Below the pieces are notes generated by a model. That model did no database searches. It had not been told where the DNA came from and saw only the letters and a list, made by a program, of their open reading frames with translations. DNA of 64,000 nt. It comes from Arcuatula senhousia (Eukaryota > Mollusca > Bivalvia > Mytilida > Mytilidae). Positions within the stretch are counted from its first letter, which is position 1. Each line of letters opens with the position of its first letter. Shown here piece by piece: positions 34,489-45,276 of this stretch. The stretch is taken from positions 9,913,001-9,977,000 of the forward strand of contig OZ020309.1 of assembly GCA_963971305.1 (NCBI GenBank), in the 5' to 3' direction. A program made the position numbers and the translations under genes.

Positions 34489-37400
34489 ATGTCAGCTGAC
34501 TCAAAAACAACTCCAAATTTAGAAGTCAACATGGATCAAAATCTAGATATGGAGGCAAAACAGCCAAACACAGAGGCTACTCAAGAAACTGAGTCAAAGG
34601 AGCAGCGCATTCGCACCCTTAACGAAAAAGGGAAACAACTCTATGAGAGCCAGAGCCTTAAACACGCTGAGCAGGTAGAGGACCTCTGGAACAAGCTCTA
34701 CGCTTTCATCCAAGATGTCCAGAGCTCTCCAAAGGAAGAAAACAAACTGGCTACGCTAAATGAGCGAATTATCACTGCCTACGAGAAGTATCGCCGACAA
34801 AAGGACTGCTACGTCGAATTTCTGACGTCACAGAGAACAGCCGAAAGCACGAAAGACCTTGAACTGTTTACCAAAACGTCATCCGCCTACTGCAAAATAG
34901 CGGAAGCAGCCATTGACACAGTCAAGTCGATGCTATCCTCGCTTATGGAGACTGGCTCTGTAGTTTCGGAGAGATCATCAAGAAAATCCCGTAAAACAGG
35001 GAGAAGCAACAGCCAAGGGTCATCTGGTTCAGTCAGCACGATACAGATGAAGCGTGCAGCAGCTGAAGCCGCATTGGCTAAAGTTGAGTTTGCTAAAAAG
35101 GAAGCCATGTTGCAAATACAAGAAGCCGACATCGACCAGGAGGTTCAAAGAAAAACGGCTATGCAAAAGGCTGAAATGGAGTTGATAGCAGCAGAAGCGG
35201 CTCACAAAAAGGCTAAGGTCAAGGCAGAAATCCAACTTTTGCAAACCGAACAAGACGCCACAGTAGCCATGGCAGAAGCAAATGCTCTAGCAGTAGACGG
35301 AGACGACTCCAAAAGTCAGAATTTGGATGACCTTTCTTCATTGCCTAAGATGGACCCACTCGATATCGTCCAGACATATGTGACACAGCAGATTCCAAAA
35401 CTGGAAAACCCACAACCAGTCAAAGTAGAGACAAATATCGGGTCTGAACCCGTAGTTAAACCTAAGGTCACGGCTCATTTCAACGTTCCAAAACCAGCAG
35501 AGTCTTCTAGACACCTGGGATACAAGGATATTCCCGCATCACGTCCACGACCTGTACCTGATACAACAAACGTGTCCACGTCAAAAGGGACACTGCTCAA
35601 GTCAAATGACTACAGAAAGCCTGCCATGACGGCATCAATTCCTCAGACATCCAGCGGTTACAAAACCGGATCGATGCCCTCATTGAATCGCCATGCGCCA
35701 GAGTATGTTCCAACACAACATAGATCAACAACATGGACAGCTCCAGCCAAGGAACCAAACACGGCGTCCGACCTTACAAAGTTCCTGCTAAGAAAGGACC
35801 TCTTGTTCTCACGCCTATCTACCTTCAACGACAAGGCGGAGTCATACCAAGCCTGGAAAAACAAATTCAAGTGTGTCGTGAGCGAGCTTGAAGTCTCCGA
35901 CTCAGAAGAACTGGACTTGCTTGTCAAATGGTTAGGCAACGAATCAGCACGTTATGCCGTCAGCATTCAGGCATCAAGCATTGCCAACCCTTCAGAAGGA
36001 CTACGAAGTCTTTGGGAACGTTTGGACGAGCGGTATGGTGCACCGGAAATGGTTGAAGAGTCCATCAAGCAAAAACTTGTAAACTTCCCAAATCTTTCCA
36101 ACAAGGACAACAGAAAGTTATATGAACTCTCCGACCTTCTGTCTGAAATCCAGTTCATCAAGGAGAACCCTGAATACAACACGCTCTTGGGTTACTTTGA
36201 TACATCATCGGGAATTAAACCCATAGTAAGCAAACTACCCTACGGACTACAAGAAAAATGGGTATCTACAGCTGCCAACCACATGAAGCAGTATGGGGTC
36301 ACGTACCCACCCTTCTCAGTGTTCTTGCAGTTCATCAAAGATATCAGCAAGATCAAGAACAACCCAGGCCTAATGTTTGAATCGTCTCATACTGGGGCTT
36401 CTAGCTCCGTATCAAAGCGACACCTTCAAACTAAGCGAACAGTCAGCGTCCACAAGACAGACACAGAGGAAACGGACGGCTCAAGTCAGCAGTCGGAGAA
36501 GTCAATAGACCCTAATGAACGCTGCATTCTTCACAAGTCTAAGCACACCTTGAATGAATGTCGCAAATTCAAGGCCAAGCCAATTGACGAACGGAAGAAG
36601 ATTCTCAAGGAGAACAACATATGCTACAAGTGTTGTCGCTCCAACAGCCATATAAGTCGTGATTGCCAAGATGCCACTCCATGCAGTGATTGCAACAGCA
36701 AATACCACGCAACAGCACTACACATTGACCATTACAGTCGTACGGGACCATCCCGCAGACCCTTCCAACAGAACGGCGGGGAGCCAGGGACCACCGGCAG
36801 GACTAACACTGGCCAAAACGTGAATTCCACATGCACTGACATATGTGGATACCCATACAGCGGCGGCAAGTCCTGTGCCAAAATCTTGCCAGTAGATGTC
36901 TTCCAGAAAGGCAATCCTTCGAACGTTCATCGGATGTACGCCATCATCGATGACCAAAGTAATAGGTGTCTGGCTGCGTCAGAATTCTTCGATGTGTTCA
37001 ACATTGATGGTCCATCAGAGCACTACACCTTGACAACATGCTCAGGCAAAGTTCAAGCGTCTGGAAGAGTAGCGCATGACTTCGTAATAAAATCTGTTCA
37101 TGACACAACACAGTTTAACCTACCGAAGCTCATAGAATGTGATTCCATTCCACACAACCGGAACGAAATTCCAACACCGGAAGTAGCAGCCTATCATTCA
37201 CATCTAAAGGACCTAGCTGGTCATATCCCGCCTTTGGACGACAGTGCCGAGATTCTTCTACTACTTGGTAGAACCTTGCCAGCGGTGCATCATGTAATTG
37301 ACCAAAGATTACCTATGGGGTCAATTAACGCCCCTTATGCACAGAAACTGAGCTTAGGCTGGGTCGTGATTGGCGAAGTATGTCTTGACGGGCAGCACAT

Positions 37401-40400
37401 TTCACCAGAGGTTGATGTGAAGAGGACCTATATTCTCCAAAATGGTCGACCTTCAACCATCATGAGACCATGTCCCAATCAGATAGATGTCCAGGAGTGG
37501 GACAGAGATCCCGCAATACAACCTAAATCAAGCGACAATTTAGGAGCAAATGTCTTTGAAAGGACACCAGACGACGACAAGCCAGGTCTGTCACAAGATG
37601 ATCGACAGTTCATCTCCCAGATGGACAGAGAATTTAAGAGAGACGAAAACGGAAGTTGGGTAGCTCCATTACCCTTCTGCTCATCAAGGCGAGCCTTGCC
37701 TAACAATAAAGCACAGGCAATGCAACGAGCCAAGCTACTTGACAGAAGTTTGCGAAAAAATCCCAAGAAGCGGGAACATTTCCAGACCTTCATGGCAAAG
37801 ATAATAGACAGCAAGCATGCGGAGGTAGCTCCGGAACTGACTGAGAACGAAGAATGCTGGTATCTGCCATTGTTTGGTGTGTACCACCCTAAGAAACCTG
37901 ACCAGATTCGAGGTGTGTTCGACTCCTCTGCAACCTTCGACGGAGTCTCACTGAACAACGTCCTCCTGACTGGACCTGACTTAGCAAATAGTCTACTGGG
38001 AGTATTATTGCGCTTCAGGAAAGATATGATAGCCATCACCGCAGACATACAGAGCATGTTTCATTGCTTCATTGTCCGAGAAGACCATCGGAATTATCTA
38101 CGCTTCCTATGGTACAAAGATAACGACATCACGAAAGAGCTCATCGAATACCGCATGAGAGTCCACGTGTTTGGGAACAGTCCCTCACCAGCTGTGGCTA
38201 ACCTTGGTCTCAGGAAAGCAGCACTAGAAGCTGAATCAAAGTATGGCAAAGATGTCGTGAGCTTCGTCACGAATGATTTCTACGTCGACGACGGGCTAAC
38301 ATCATGCTCCACACCGGAATTTGCCATCAAGCTGATAAAAGACACACAGAGTGCTCTCATGGAGTTTGGTAACTTACGACTGCACAAATTTGCATCTAAC
38401 AGTCCAGAAGTAATGGCAGCATTGCCTCAGAACGACTTGGCATCTAACCTTAAAGATCTTGATCTGGACGCGAACAACAAACCGTTACAAAGAAGTCTTG
38501 GATTGACATGGGACGTCAACACCGACCAGTTTCTGTTCATCCTGTCAACTGATGAGAAACCAGTCACCAGACGAGGTATACTGTCAACCATTAACAGTAT
38601 CTACGACCCACTTGGTTTCCTGGCGCCAGTCATCATATATGGGAAGATGCTTCTAAGAAATTTGGTTTCAGAAACCGTAGATTGGGACGAGCCAGTTTCA
38701 GACCAGATCGCTTCTGACTGGGCACAGTGGAAGGACACTCTCAAAGCACTAGAGACTATCCGCATTCCCAGACCTTACGTTCCACATTTGAGTAAAAAAT
38801 CAGAACGCCAACTTCATGTCTTCTCAGATGCATCACAGACAGCAATAGCGGCCGTGGCCTACATAAAGACGATCGATGAGAAGGACACCTCAGACTTGGG
38901 CTTCATTTTGGGAAAGGCAAAGCTAGCTCCAACAAATGGGCACACGATTCCACGCTTGGAGTTATGCGCGGCTGTGTTAGCCGTAGAGATCGCACAGACT
39001 GTGGTGGAACAGCTTCGTATTGATTTCGACAGCATCAAATACTATACAGATAGCAAAGTTGTTCTAGGATACATCTGCAACAACAAACGCAGATTCTTCA
39101 TCTACGTCGCAAATAGGGTAGAAAAGATCAGGAAACTCAGCATTCCAGACCAGTGGAACTATGTGCCAACGGAGAAAAATCCCGCAGACGCAGCTACGAG
39201 ATCCATTCTCGCATCTGAACTCCAAGACAGTGATTGGCTACAGGGACCAAAGTCATTCCTTGAGTCAAATTCCAGCGACAAAATAGAAGACGTCTTTGAG
39301 CTTGTCGACCCGGAGTGCGACAAGGAGATCCGGTCAGTCCAGGTGTTTAAAACTCAAACCAAAGAAGAGGTAGAAATCAACGATTTTGAGCAATTCGAAA
39401 CCTGGAACTCGTTAGTGGAACAAGTTGCTACGTTAGGACAATCCCGTTTACACGGGAACAAAGAGACAGACCTATCAGTCGAGCACTACGACGATGCCAA
39501 AACCTCTCTGTTCAGACAAATGCAGGCTGAATTTTATAGTGTGGAATCAGACTGCATTCACAGGGAGGAAGCACTTCCGAAGAAGAGTCCTATACGCGAC
39601 CTCAACCCGTTTATCGACGAACGTGGCCTATTAAGAGTCGGCGGACGTATAGACAAATCGGACTTGAGTCTAATGGAGAAAAGGCCTCTCATCATTCCAG
39701 GACGCCACTACCTGGCAACACTGCTCGTGAAACACCATCACGAAGACGTCAAACATCAGGGTCGTCACTTCACTGAAGGAGCCATCAGAGCGGCAGGACT
39801 ATGGATAACTGGAGCAAGGCGCTTGATATCATCCATCATTCACAAATGTGTGGAGTGCAGGAAGCTCCACGGCAAGTTTGAAGGCCAGATAATGTCATCA
39901 CTCCCGAGGGACCGTCTGGAACCAACACCTCCGTTCACTAATGTGGGTGTCGACGCATTTGGGCCATGGACTATAGTGACCCGCAGGACACGTGGCGGCA
40001 GTGCCAACTCTAAGCGCTGGGCAATTCTATTTACATGCTTGGTAACCAGAGCTGTTCACATAGAACTTGTAGAAGAGATGAGCTCATCTGCCTTCATCAA
40101 CGCTTTGAAACGCTTCACTTCTATCAGAGGCAAAGTAAAGATCTTCCGGTCGGACAGAGGAACCAATTTCATAGGTGCCGTCAAGGAACTAGGCATTGAA
40201 GCTATCAACGTGGAAGACGAGCCCGTGCAGAGGTTTTTGAGGGAATCCGATACCGTGTGGATCTTTAACCCGCCACACTCATCTCATATGGGCGGCGTCT
40301 GGGAGCGAATGATCGGCGTCACAAGGAGAATACTAGATTCCATGCTTCTAGGGAACGACGGAAAAACTCTCACTCACGATGTCCTCAACACATTTATGGC

Positions 40401-40875
40401 AGAGGCCACAGCAATTGTCAACTCTAGGCCTCTAGTACCTGTTTCATCCGACCCGGAAAACCCTTTGGTACTCACACCAAATATGTTACTGACGCAGAAG
40501 ACCGACTATGTCTTCTCTGTTGGACATCCCGAACTTTCAGACAAAAGAAATCTCTGTCTTGACGAGTGGAAACGAGTCCAAGCATTGGCCAACATGTTCT
40601 GGACAAGATGGAAGAAGGAATACCTTCCAACATTGATGACACGACAAAAGTGGACCAAAGAACATCGAGACCTCGAAGAAGGAGATACAGTTCTTCTAAA
40701 GGACAACGCTTTGTGTCGGACACAGTGGCCCGTTGGCATAATCGTTCATGCAATCAAGGGAGCCGATGGACATGTTCGTTCAGCTGAAGTACAGGTCCAA
40801 GTTGACGGTAAACCTACCGTATATACTCGCCCCATAACAGAGTTGATACTCCTCCAGGAAAACGACGAGGCTTAA
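34489..40875 (+). CDS. BEL/Pao Gag-Pol polyprotein (2128 aa)
   Basis: The ATG at 34489 opens a frame to TAA at 40873. In order: Gag with an Ala/Glu/Lys-rich coiled coil (about residues 186-264); the Pao gag domain (about 433-640); Cys/His knuckles (C679 onwards, CYKCC...H...C near 712, then C-x2-C...H); and an aspartic protease-like segment near 817 reading IIDDQSN instead of the usual D-S/T-G. Next are reverse transcriptase with YVDD at 1265-1268; RNase H with D1447, E1491, D1521 and D1567; and integrase with an HHCC zinc site (H1749, H1756, C1787, C1790) and D1822, D1889, E1939. A Pao-type C-terminal domain (EWKRVQALANMFWTRWKKEY) closes the protein. This set copies the element through RNA and inserts it into the genome. 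Gag and Pol are fused with no frameshift signal, as is usual for the group. Confidence 0.96.
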   Translation: MSADSKTTPNLEVNMDQNLDMEAKQPNTEATQETESKEQRIRTLNEKGKQLYESQSLKHAEQVEDLWNKLYAFIQDVQSSPKEENKLATLNERIITAYEKYRRQKDCYVEFLTSQRTAESTKDLELFTKTSSAYCKIAEAAIDTVKSMLSSLMETGSVVSERSSRKSRKTGRSNSQGSSGSVSTIQMKRAAAEAALAKVEFAKKEAMLQIQEADIDQEVQRKTAMQKAEMELIAAEAAHKKAKVKAEIQLLQTEQDATVAMAEANALAVDGDDSKSQNLDDLSSLPKMDPLDIVQTYVTQQIPKLENPQPVKVETNIGSEPVVKPKVTAHFNVPKPAESSRHLGYKDIPASRPRPVPDTTNVSTSKGTLLKSNDYRKPAMTASIPQTSSGYKTGSMPSLNRHAPEYVPTQHRSTTWTAPAKEPNTASDLTKFLLRKDLLFSRLSTFNDKAESYQAWKNKFKCVVSELEVSDSEELDLLVKWLGNESARYAVSIQASSIANPSEGLRSLWERLDERYGAPEMVEESIKQKLVNFPNLSNKDNRKLYELSDLLSEIQFIKENPEYNTLLGYFDTSSGIKPIVSKLPYGLQEKWVSTAANHMKQYGVTYPPFSVFLQFIKDISKIKNNPGLMFESSHTGASSSVSKRHLQTKRTVSVHKTDTEETDGSSQQSEKSIDPNERCILHKSKHTLNECRKFKAKPIDERKKILKENNICYKCCRSNSHISRDCQDATPCSDCNSKYHATALHIDHYSRTGPSRRPFQQNGGEPGTTGRTNTGQNVNSTCTDICGYPYSGGKSCAKILPVDVFQKGNPSNVHRMYAIIDDQSNRCLAASEFFDVFNIDGPSEHYTLTTCSGKVQASGRVAHDFVIKSVHDTTQFNLPKLIECDSIPHNRNEIPTPEVAAYHSHLKDLAGHIPPLDDSAEILLLLGRTLPAVHHVIDQRLPMGSINAPYAQKLSLGWVVIGEVCLDGQHISPEVDVKRTYILQNGRPSTIMRPCPNQIDVQEWDRDPAIQPKSSDNLGANVFERTPDDDKPGLSQDDRQFISQMDREFKRDENGSWVAPLPFCSSRRALPNNKAQAMQRAKLLDRSLRKNPKKREHFQTFMAKIIDSKHAEVAPELTENEECWYLPLFGVYHPKKPDQIRGVFDSSATFDGVSLNNVLLTGPDLANSLLGVLLRFRKDMIAITADIQSMFHCFIVREDHRNYLRFLWYKDNDITKELIEYRMRVHVFGNSPSPAVANLGLRKAALEAESKYGKDVVSFVTNDFYVDDGLTSCSTPEFAIKLIKDTQSALMEFGNLRLHKFASNSPEVMAALPQNDLASNLKDLDLDANNKPLQRSLGLTWDVNTDQFLFILSTDEKPVTRRGILSTINSIYDPLGFLAPVIIYGKMLLRNLVSETVDWDEPVSDQIASDWAQWKDTLKALETIRIPRPYVPHLSKKSERQLHVFSDASQTAIAAVAYIKTIDEKDTSDLGFILGKAKLAPTNGHTIPRLELCAAVLAVEIAQTVVEQLRIDFDSIKYYTDSKVVLGYICNNKRRFFIYVANRVEKIRKLSIPDQWNYVPTEKNPADAATRSILASELQDSDWLQGPKSFLESNSSDKIEDVFELVDPECDKEIRSVQVFKTQTKEEVEINDFEQFETWNSLVEQVATLGQSRLHGNKETDLSVEHYDDAKTSLFRQMQAEFYSVESDCIHREEALPKKSPIRDLNPFIDERGLLRVGGRIDKSDLSLMEKRPLIIPGRHYLATLLVKHHHEDVKHQGRHFTEGAIRAAGLWITGARRLISSIIHKCVECRKLHGKFEGQIMSSLPRDRLEPTPPFTNVGVDAFGPWTIVTRRTRGGSANSKRWAILFTCLVTRAVHIELVEEMSSSAFINALKRFTSIRGKVKIFRSDRGTNFIGAVKELGIEAINVEDEPVQRFLRESDTVWIFNPPHSSHMGGVWERMIGVTRRILDSMLLGNDGKTLTHDVLNTFMAEATAIVNSRPLVPVSSDPENPLVLTPNMLLTQKTDYVFSVGHPELSDKRNLCLDEWKRVQALANMFWTRWKKEYLPTLMTRQKWTKEHRDLEEGDTVLLKDNALCRTQWPVGIIVHAIKGADGHVRSAEVQVQVDGKPTVYTRPITELILLQENDEA

Positions 40876-41247
40876 ACCCACACCAGGGACAGCAGATGCA
40901 GATATGCAAATATATCTTTGGTTAGACTTTATGGAACAGGTAGTTCCTTCCCACGCCGTGCGTGGCAACGTTGGATCAGCAGATCAACTACTTTTCCCAT
41001 TGGGCAACGCTGGATGCCATACAACGTTGGATCACCAGGATCGCGTCTACATTCATCCATGCGAAGATCATCCTGCCGGATTCGTTCTTTGAACTGTTGA
41101 TTTTGTGTTATTATTCGTATTTATTTTATTCTAATAATATTGGATTTATATTGTTCGCCTTCATCGTTGAATCTGATCTCAACATCTTGTGTGTCAACGA
41201 TTTTATCGTCTAAACATAGTGATATCCCGAGGATACCAGACGGGGAG
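40876..41247 (+). other. BEL/Pao 3' untranslated segment
   Basis: Ends with a short purine tract (ACGGGGAG) directly before the 3' LTR, a possible plus-strand primer. Contains a repeated GGCAACGYTGGAT word. Confidence 0.7.
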
Positions 41248-41879
41248 TGTACTGTCACAACTTTCATTGTTTATTTTTAAATATAGATTTATACTTCCTT
41301 GTCGTGATTAAATTTAAATCGCCGCTACCTGTGCCGAAACCAGTCTTGGGTCAAGCGATCGACGTGCGTACTGTACTGTCGAGTACTAGTATTACACATA
41401 CAGGTAGTAAATAGGTAGCCATTTGTAAATCTTGCAAGGAATTAATTTGGAAACGATTCGCGGCATACCACCACGTAAGTTTGGCGAATATCCACAAAAT
41501 ATATATGGAAACATTATAACAGTGACTCGATTCAACAAATTATCTGTTTTTCTTGTGAATTAACATTTATATTTTTGATATTTCGACTGTGACAAATTCC
41601 GATTCACGATACCGTCATATTTGAACATTTCCCGGCTGGGCCTGCTTATTTAACTGGTTTATATTAATTAATCGGCAATAACCTTTCATTGTTTATCACT
41701 ATATTGACTTTAATTCTTTCAGATAATTCGTGTATTTGTGTATTTTGTACTTATTATTGTTATTTGTTTCTTTCAGTTTTTCACCATATGTTATTGGGAT
41801 TAAAGACACATTACACCTGCTGGTTCTCGTTCTTTACACGCCCATAACTGGTTACACTTGCCGATCATAAGTCGGTACA
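41248..41879 (+). repeat. 3' LTR of BEL/Pao element
   Basis: 632 bp with the same TGT...ACA ends as the left LTR. It is followed by the second ATTAC (41880-41884). Confidence 0.95.
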
Positions 41880-41884
41880 ATTAC

Positions 41885-42229
41885 AGTATAAAGTTGTACT
41901 TTTCAATTTATTTATTTTGTACGAAATCTCGTTTAATTTGCATGAGAAATTGTGAGATTTCACCAATTTGCAAATCTATTTAATATACAGGTCTATGGCA
42001 ACACGTTGCAGGCAACATAAAAACGGTTATTGACTTCAATTTTTACTACTGTAAATGGCTTACATTAATTGGATTGTTTTTACACTCTTGGCATGCTTGG
42101 TGCGGGAACCGGTCCGAGAAACGTTAGGAAAAGTATTGGAAATAAACATGATAAATGTGACGTCATTGTAGATTTGTGACGCATTTTGGTAATGATGTGC
42201 AAAACAAATATTTTTGATTTTTACAAAAC
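41885..42229. repeat. Intergenic with a block repeated at 43164
   Basis: Starts with TACAGTATAAAG, the pre-insertion flank. At about 41992-42050 the words GGTCTATGGCNNCACGTTGC and TTATTGACTTCAATTTTTAC match 43164-43222. Confidence 0.5.
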
Positions 42230-42700
42230 CATAGAACATAGAACATATTTTATTTTCCAATCAAGGGCCCAACAAGGGGCAGCATGAGTATACATATAAC
42301 ATTTATAAAGAGAAAAGAACAATAATAAAAGAGTTACAATCACATATCAGAGTAGCAAGACAGATTTCATAATATTCATGATGATTCTATATAAATTTAT
42401 AAGTATTTAAAAATAAATTCACCCACTGCATTTAACACTATTGGATCTTCAGAAGTAAGTAAAAAAATAAGTTTTTGTTTAGAGTTTAGATTTTCAAAAT
42501 TTTTATTTTCTTTCTCAATAAATGAAAATAAAATTTCTCTTTCCTGCTGAAAATGGTTACAATCAATTAAAAAATGAGTTTCATCTTCAATTTCACCCGT
42601 ATTGCATTTTTTGCAATAACGTTCTGTTCTAGGAATATTGTTATGTCTACCAACTTCAATCATTAATTTATGTGAAGATATTCTAAGTTTACAAATAGCT
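42230..42700 (-). mobile_element. LINE 3' end (RT C-terminal zinc finger and tail)
   Basis: The minus-strand frame 42397-42663 reads EVGRHNNIPRTERYCKKCNT and EIEDETHFLIDC, the same C-x2-C...H...C ending as the 4.4-kb LINE piece. Its 3' side has an imperfect ATGTTCT-type tandem tail at 42230-42250. It is 5'-truncated. Confidence 0.75.
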
Positions 42701-42938
42701 TTTCTTATTCATGTTATTTCAAATTTCTTTGTTTCTTGTAAATAATTTTCAAAACCAAAATTGTTTTTAATTTTTAAAAAAGTTTGTAGTTAACCATCTT
42801 TTAATTTATTCTGTGATTTATACCATTCATATTTATACCATTATACCATAGATGTTAAATAATGCATCATTTTGCTTGAACAAATAAGTGGTTTGAGCAA
42901 ATACTTTGACGAAATCACAACTTTTATGTTTTGAAAAG

Positions 42939-43021
42939 GGACATTTATGTCCTTCCCGCAGTAAACTGATAAGGACATAAATGTCCCTCTCGCACTTGCA
43001 CAGATGAGGACATATTTGTCC
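42939..43021. repeat. Three spaced GGACAT..ATGTCC palindromes
   Basis: GGACATTTATGTCC (42939-42952), GGACATAAATGTCC (42973-42986) and GGACATATTTGTCC (43008-43021), spaced 34-35 bases apart, each followed by a CCCTYNCGCA-like word. Confidence 0.6.
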
Positions 43022-43039
43022 CTGCCGCACCAAGAGGGT

Positions 43040-43378
43040 AAACAGTTGATTGTTCTTTACTGTCAACATGACCAATATGTTTATTCGACAATGTTGTAAA
43101 AACTATTATATATAGCAAGTTTCTTAGACAGTCTATACATGGAAATCCTAATACATGAGGGGGTCTATGGCGTCACGTTGCAGGCAACATAAAAACTGTT
43201 ATTGACTTCAATTTTTACTACTTATTAATTGGATTGTTTTAACAGTGGATTGTTTGTTCTTTACTGTCATCATGACCAATAATATGTTTATTTGACAATG
43301 TTGTAAAAACTATTATAAATAGCAAATTTCTTAGACAGTCTATACATGGAAATCCTAATACATGACATGAGGGGGTGG
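43040..43378. repeat. ~125-bp direct duplication
   Basis: Blocks at 43040-43163 and 43247-43378 share TTGTTCTTTACTGTC, GACAATGTTGTAAAAACTAT and ACAGTCTATACATGGAAATC. They are separated by the block shared with 41992. Confidence 0.75.
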
Positions 43379-43570
43379 GCAGGGGGGCCTCCCCCCCCCC
43401 CCCCTCGCTTCCCGTCGCCTCCATCCCCGCTCCCCACCAGCTCAACCCTGGTACGCCCGTCTCTCCTGTCCGCCTTTACCCCCGCTTCCCGCCCTCTCCT
43501 CTCCAAGCCACTTCTACACCCTCTCCCCGCCCCCTCAACCCCCGTCCCCCCTGTCCGCCTGACTCTGCAC
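43379..43570. repeat. C-rich low-complexity tract
   Basis: A C14 run followed by CCCCGYT/CCCTCTCC-type sequence. Long open frames on both strands here are compositional. Confidence 0.7.
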
Positions 43571-44110
43571 AAATATATGTATTTAAAGTATACTTTTCTG
43601 GTAGTACCATGAATAACAAGGGTGCCCCCAGATTCTCTTCGTTTATCTTACCAGTTACTGTTACATCTCTTGGTCAGACAACTTCATATTTTATCGAGAA
43701 AAAAAGTTTGTTGGTGGTGACAGAGTTAGGTCTAAAATACCAAAGCTCTTGACTTTTGCCTAAAAGGGGGAGCTCGTAACCGTACCCGTACTGATTTTAT
43801 CAAATGTTTATAGATAGTATCAACTTTTCAAAAAATATTAAAATATTGAGGGTCTCAATACTCATTTTGTTAAATAACCTAATTTTCCGCTTCTTTTTTC
43901 TTTTTTTAAAGATACTGCATCGGATTGAAAGGCCCCCCATCTACATTTCCTTCCTTATATAAGGAATAAATATATCATATCTATTATCTTTGTGAACTAA
44001 ATTTGTATGCACCATAATTTTTTGTACTACAGGTCTTAACCAATTATTGTAATTGCGTTTGAACCAATAAAATATTCTATTCTAAAATATTCTATTCTAT
44101 TATCTTATAA
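43571..44110. other. Unassigned AT-rich with a LINE-type tail
   Basis: Ends in AATATTCTATTC tandem words (44068-44100), like a non-LTR microsatellite tail; a similar AATAG tail is at 6205-6222. Confidence 0.35.
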
Positions 44111-45276
44111 GTCGTGTACATGTAATTATTTTGTACAAGTTATAACCTGTATGAAAAATTTGTACAAGTTATTACTTGTATGATGACATCGTACAAGTTA
44201 TAACCTTTACACGTAATAACTTATACGGAAATTTTTGCCGAAGAAAAAATAATAACCTGTACAACTGTTCAATGATTTTAATTGTGTAGGTCAGTTTGTT
44301 TTACTTTGACTCTTTTCAAGGACTTTTTTAGGTTTAATTTGGTATTTTTTATCATGTATTTCTAAAGTGTGCCGCATAAACATATTCCACATCTCATTAT
44401 TTTCTATTTTGTAAAGAGTACGTGTCTCCCTTTTCAGCTGATATCAGTATCAAAAAGCAATATCCTGATTAATTCTTGAGTTATGTATTTTGCCAGAAAA
44501 TTGATTCAAGCCAAAAAGATATAGAATTTTGGAACAAATTTGTGAAAAGTTCATTTTTTTATCAATTAATAATAGCTTTACTAAAATACCTTCTGAAATG
44601 CGAGCAAACTCCTAAAACAATATACAGAAGAGAAATAAAAAATGATTAATTTAGCTGCAACATCTATACAGTCATAGAACAACATCTTAGAATATAAATT
44701 ACAACAAAGTTCGTGACAATGAATTTTGCAGACTCATCAGAGGCGCTCTACCAAAAAGTTGAAAATGCCAAACACTATATGACTATGAAGAGCATAGAAT
44801 GATACCAAAAAATGTCAAACTTCTATGAATAGTCGCGGAACGTTTTGAGTACTTTTAAGTAAGTGGTGTACCTTTAAGAGTGGGTTAACAGTTTTAAGAA
44901 TAAATGTCAGAAGCTAAATTGACTTCAAATATATTTTTTCTTTATTTTACAGACTTAAAATAACTCAAGAACTTTGTACTTAACACTAAATATTTATTCA
45001 CAATAGCTGATTTATTTTCAGTGCCAAGTTAACCTTTTAATATATAAACTGTTCTTAAAAAATAACTTTTTATTTTCCAACAGTTTATTAATAAATACAA
45101 TTAGACCATATTGTAAGGTTGCTTCCTAGCTTTTGAACATATTTCTTATATTATTTTACATTTAAGCCCTTGTACAAGTTATTATTTTTTCATGAAAAAT
45201 TTCCGTACAAGCTATTACTTGTACAACTGCGCTTGTACAGGTTATAACTTGTACAAAATAATAACATGTACACGAC
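44111..45276. mobile_element. 1166-bp inverted-repeat element with GTACAAGTTATAAC motifs
   Basis: Ends GTCGTGTACATGTWATTATT, matching over about 42 bases with one mismatch. Inside both ends are several copies of TTGTACAAGTTATWACYTGT-type palindromic words (44133, 44158, 44190, 45173, 45210, 45232). No transposase frame is present and no clear target duplication was found. Confidence 0.7.

Larger units (their letters stand above)
33518..41879 (+). mobile_element. Complete BEL/Pao LTR retrotransposon, 8362 bp
   Basis: Two 632-bp LTRs in direct orientation, a 339-base leader, one uninterrupted 2128-codon gag-pol frame and a 372-base 3' segment, bounded by ATTAC duplications. No envelope-like frame is present. 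The frame is intact and the LTRs appear identical, so the insertion should be recent. It is GC-richer than its surroundings. It lies between the two IAP genes, on the opposite strand to them. No obvious tRNA-complementary primer site follows the 5' LTR. Confidence 0.95.

Noticed and set aside
34887..38057. Long antisense frames across the BEL/Pao element
   Set aside because: They are shadows of the gag-pol frame, which carries all recognisable domains.
43239..43752. Pro-rich and Gly/Arg-rich frames on both strands
   Set aside because: They come from a C-rich low-complexity tract; composition alone explains them.
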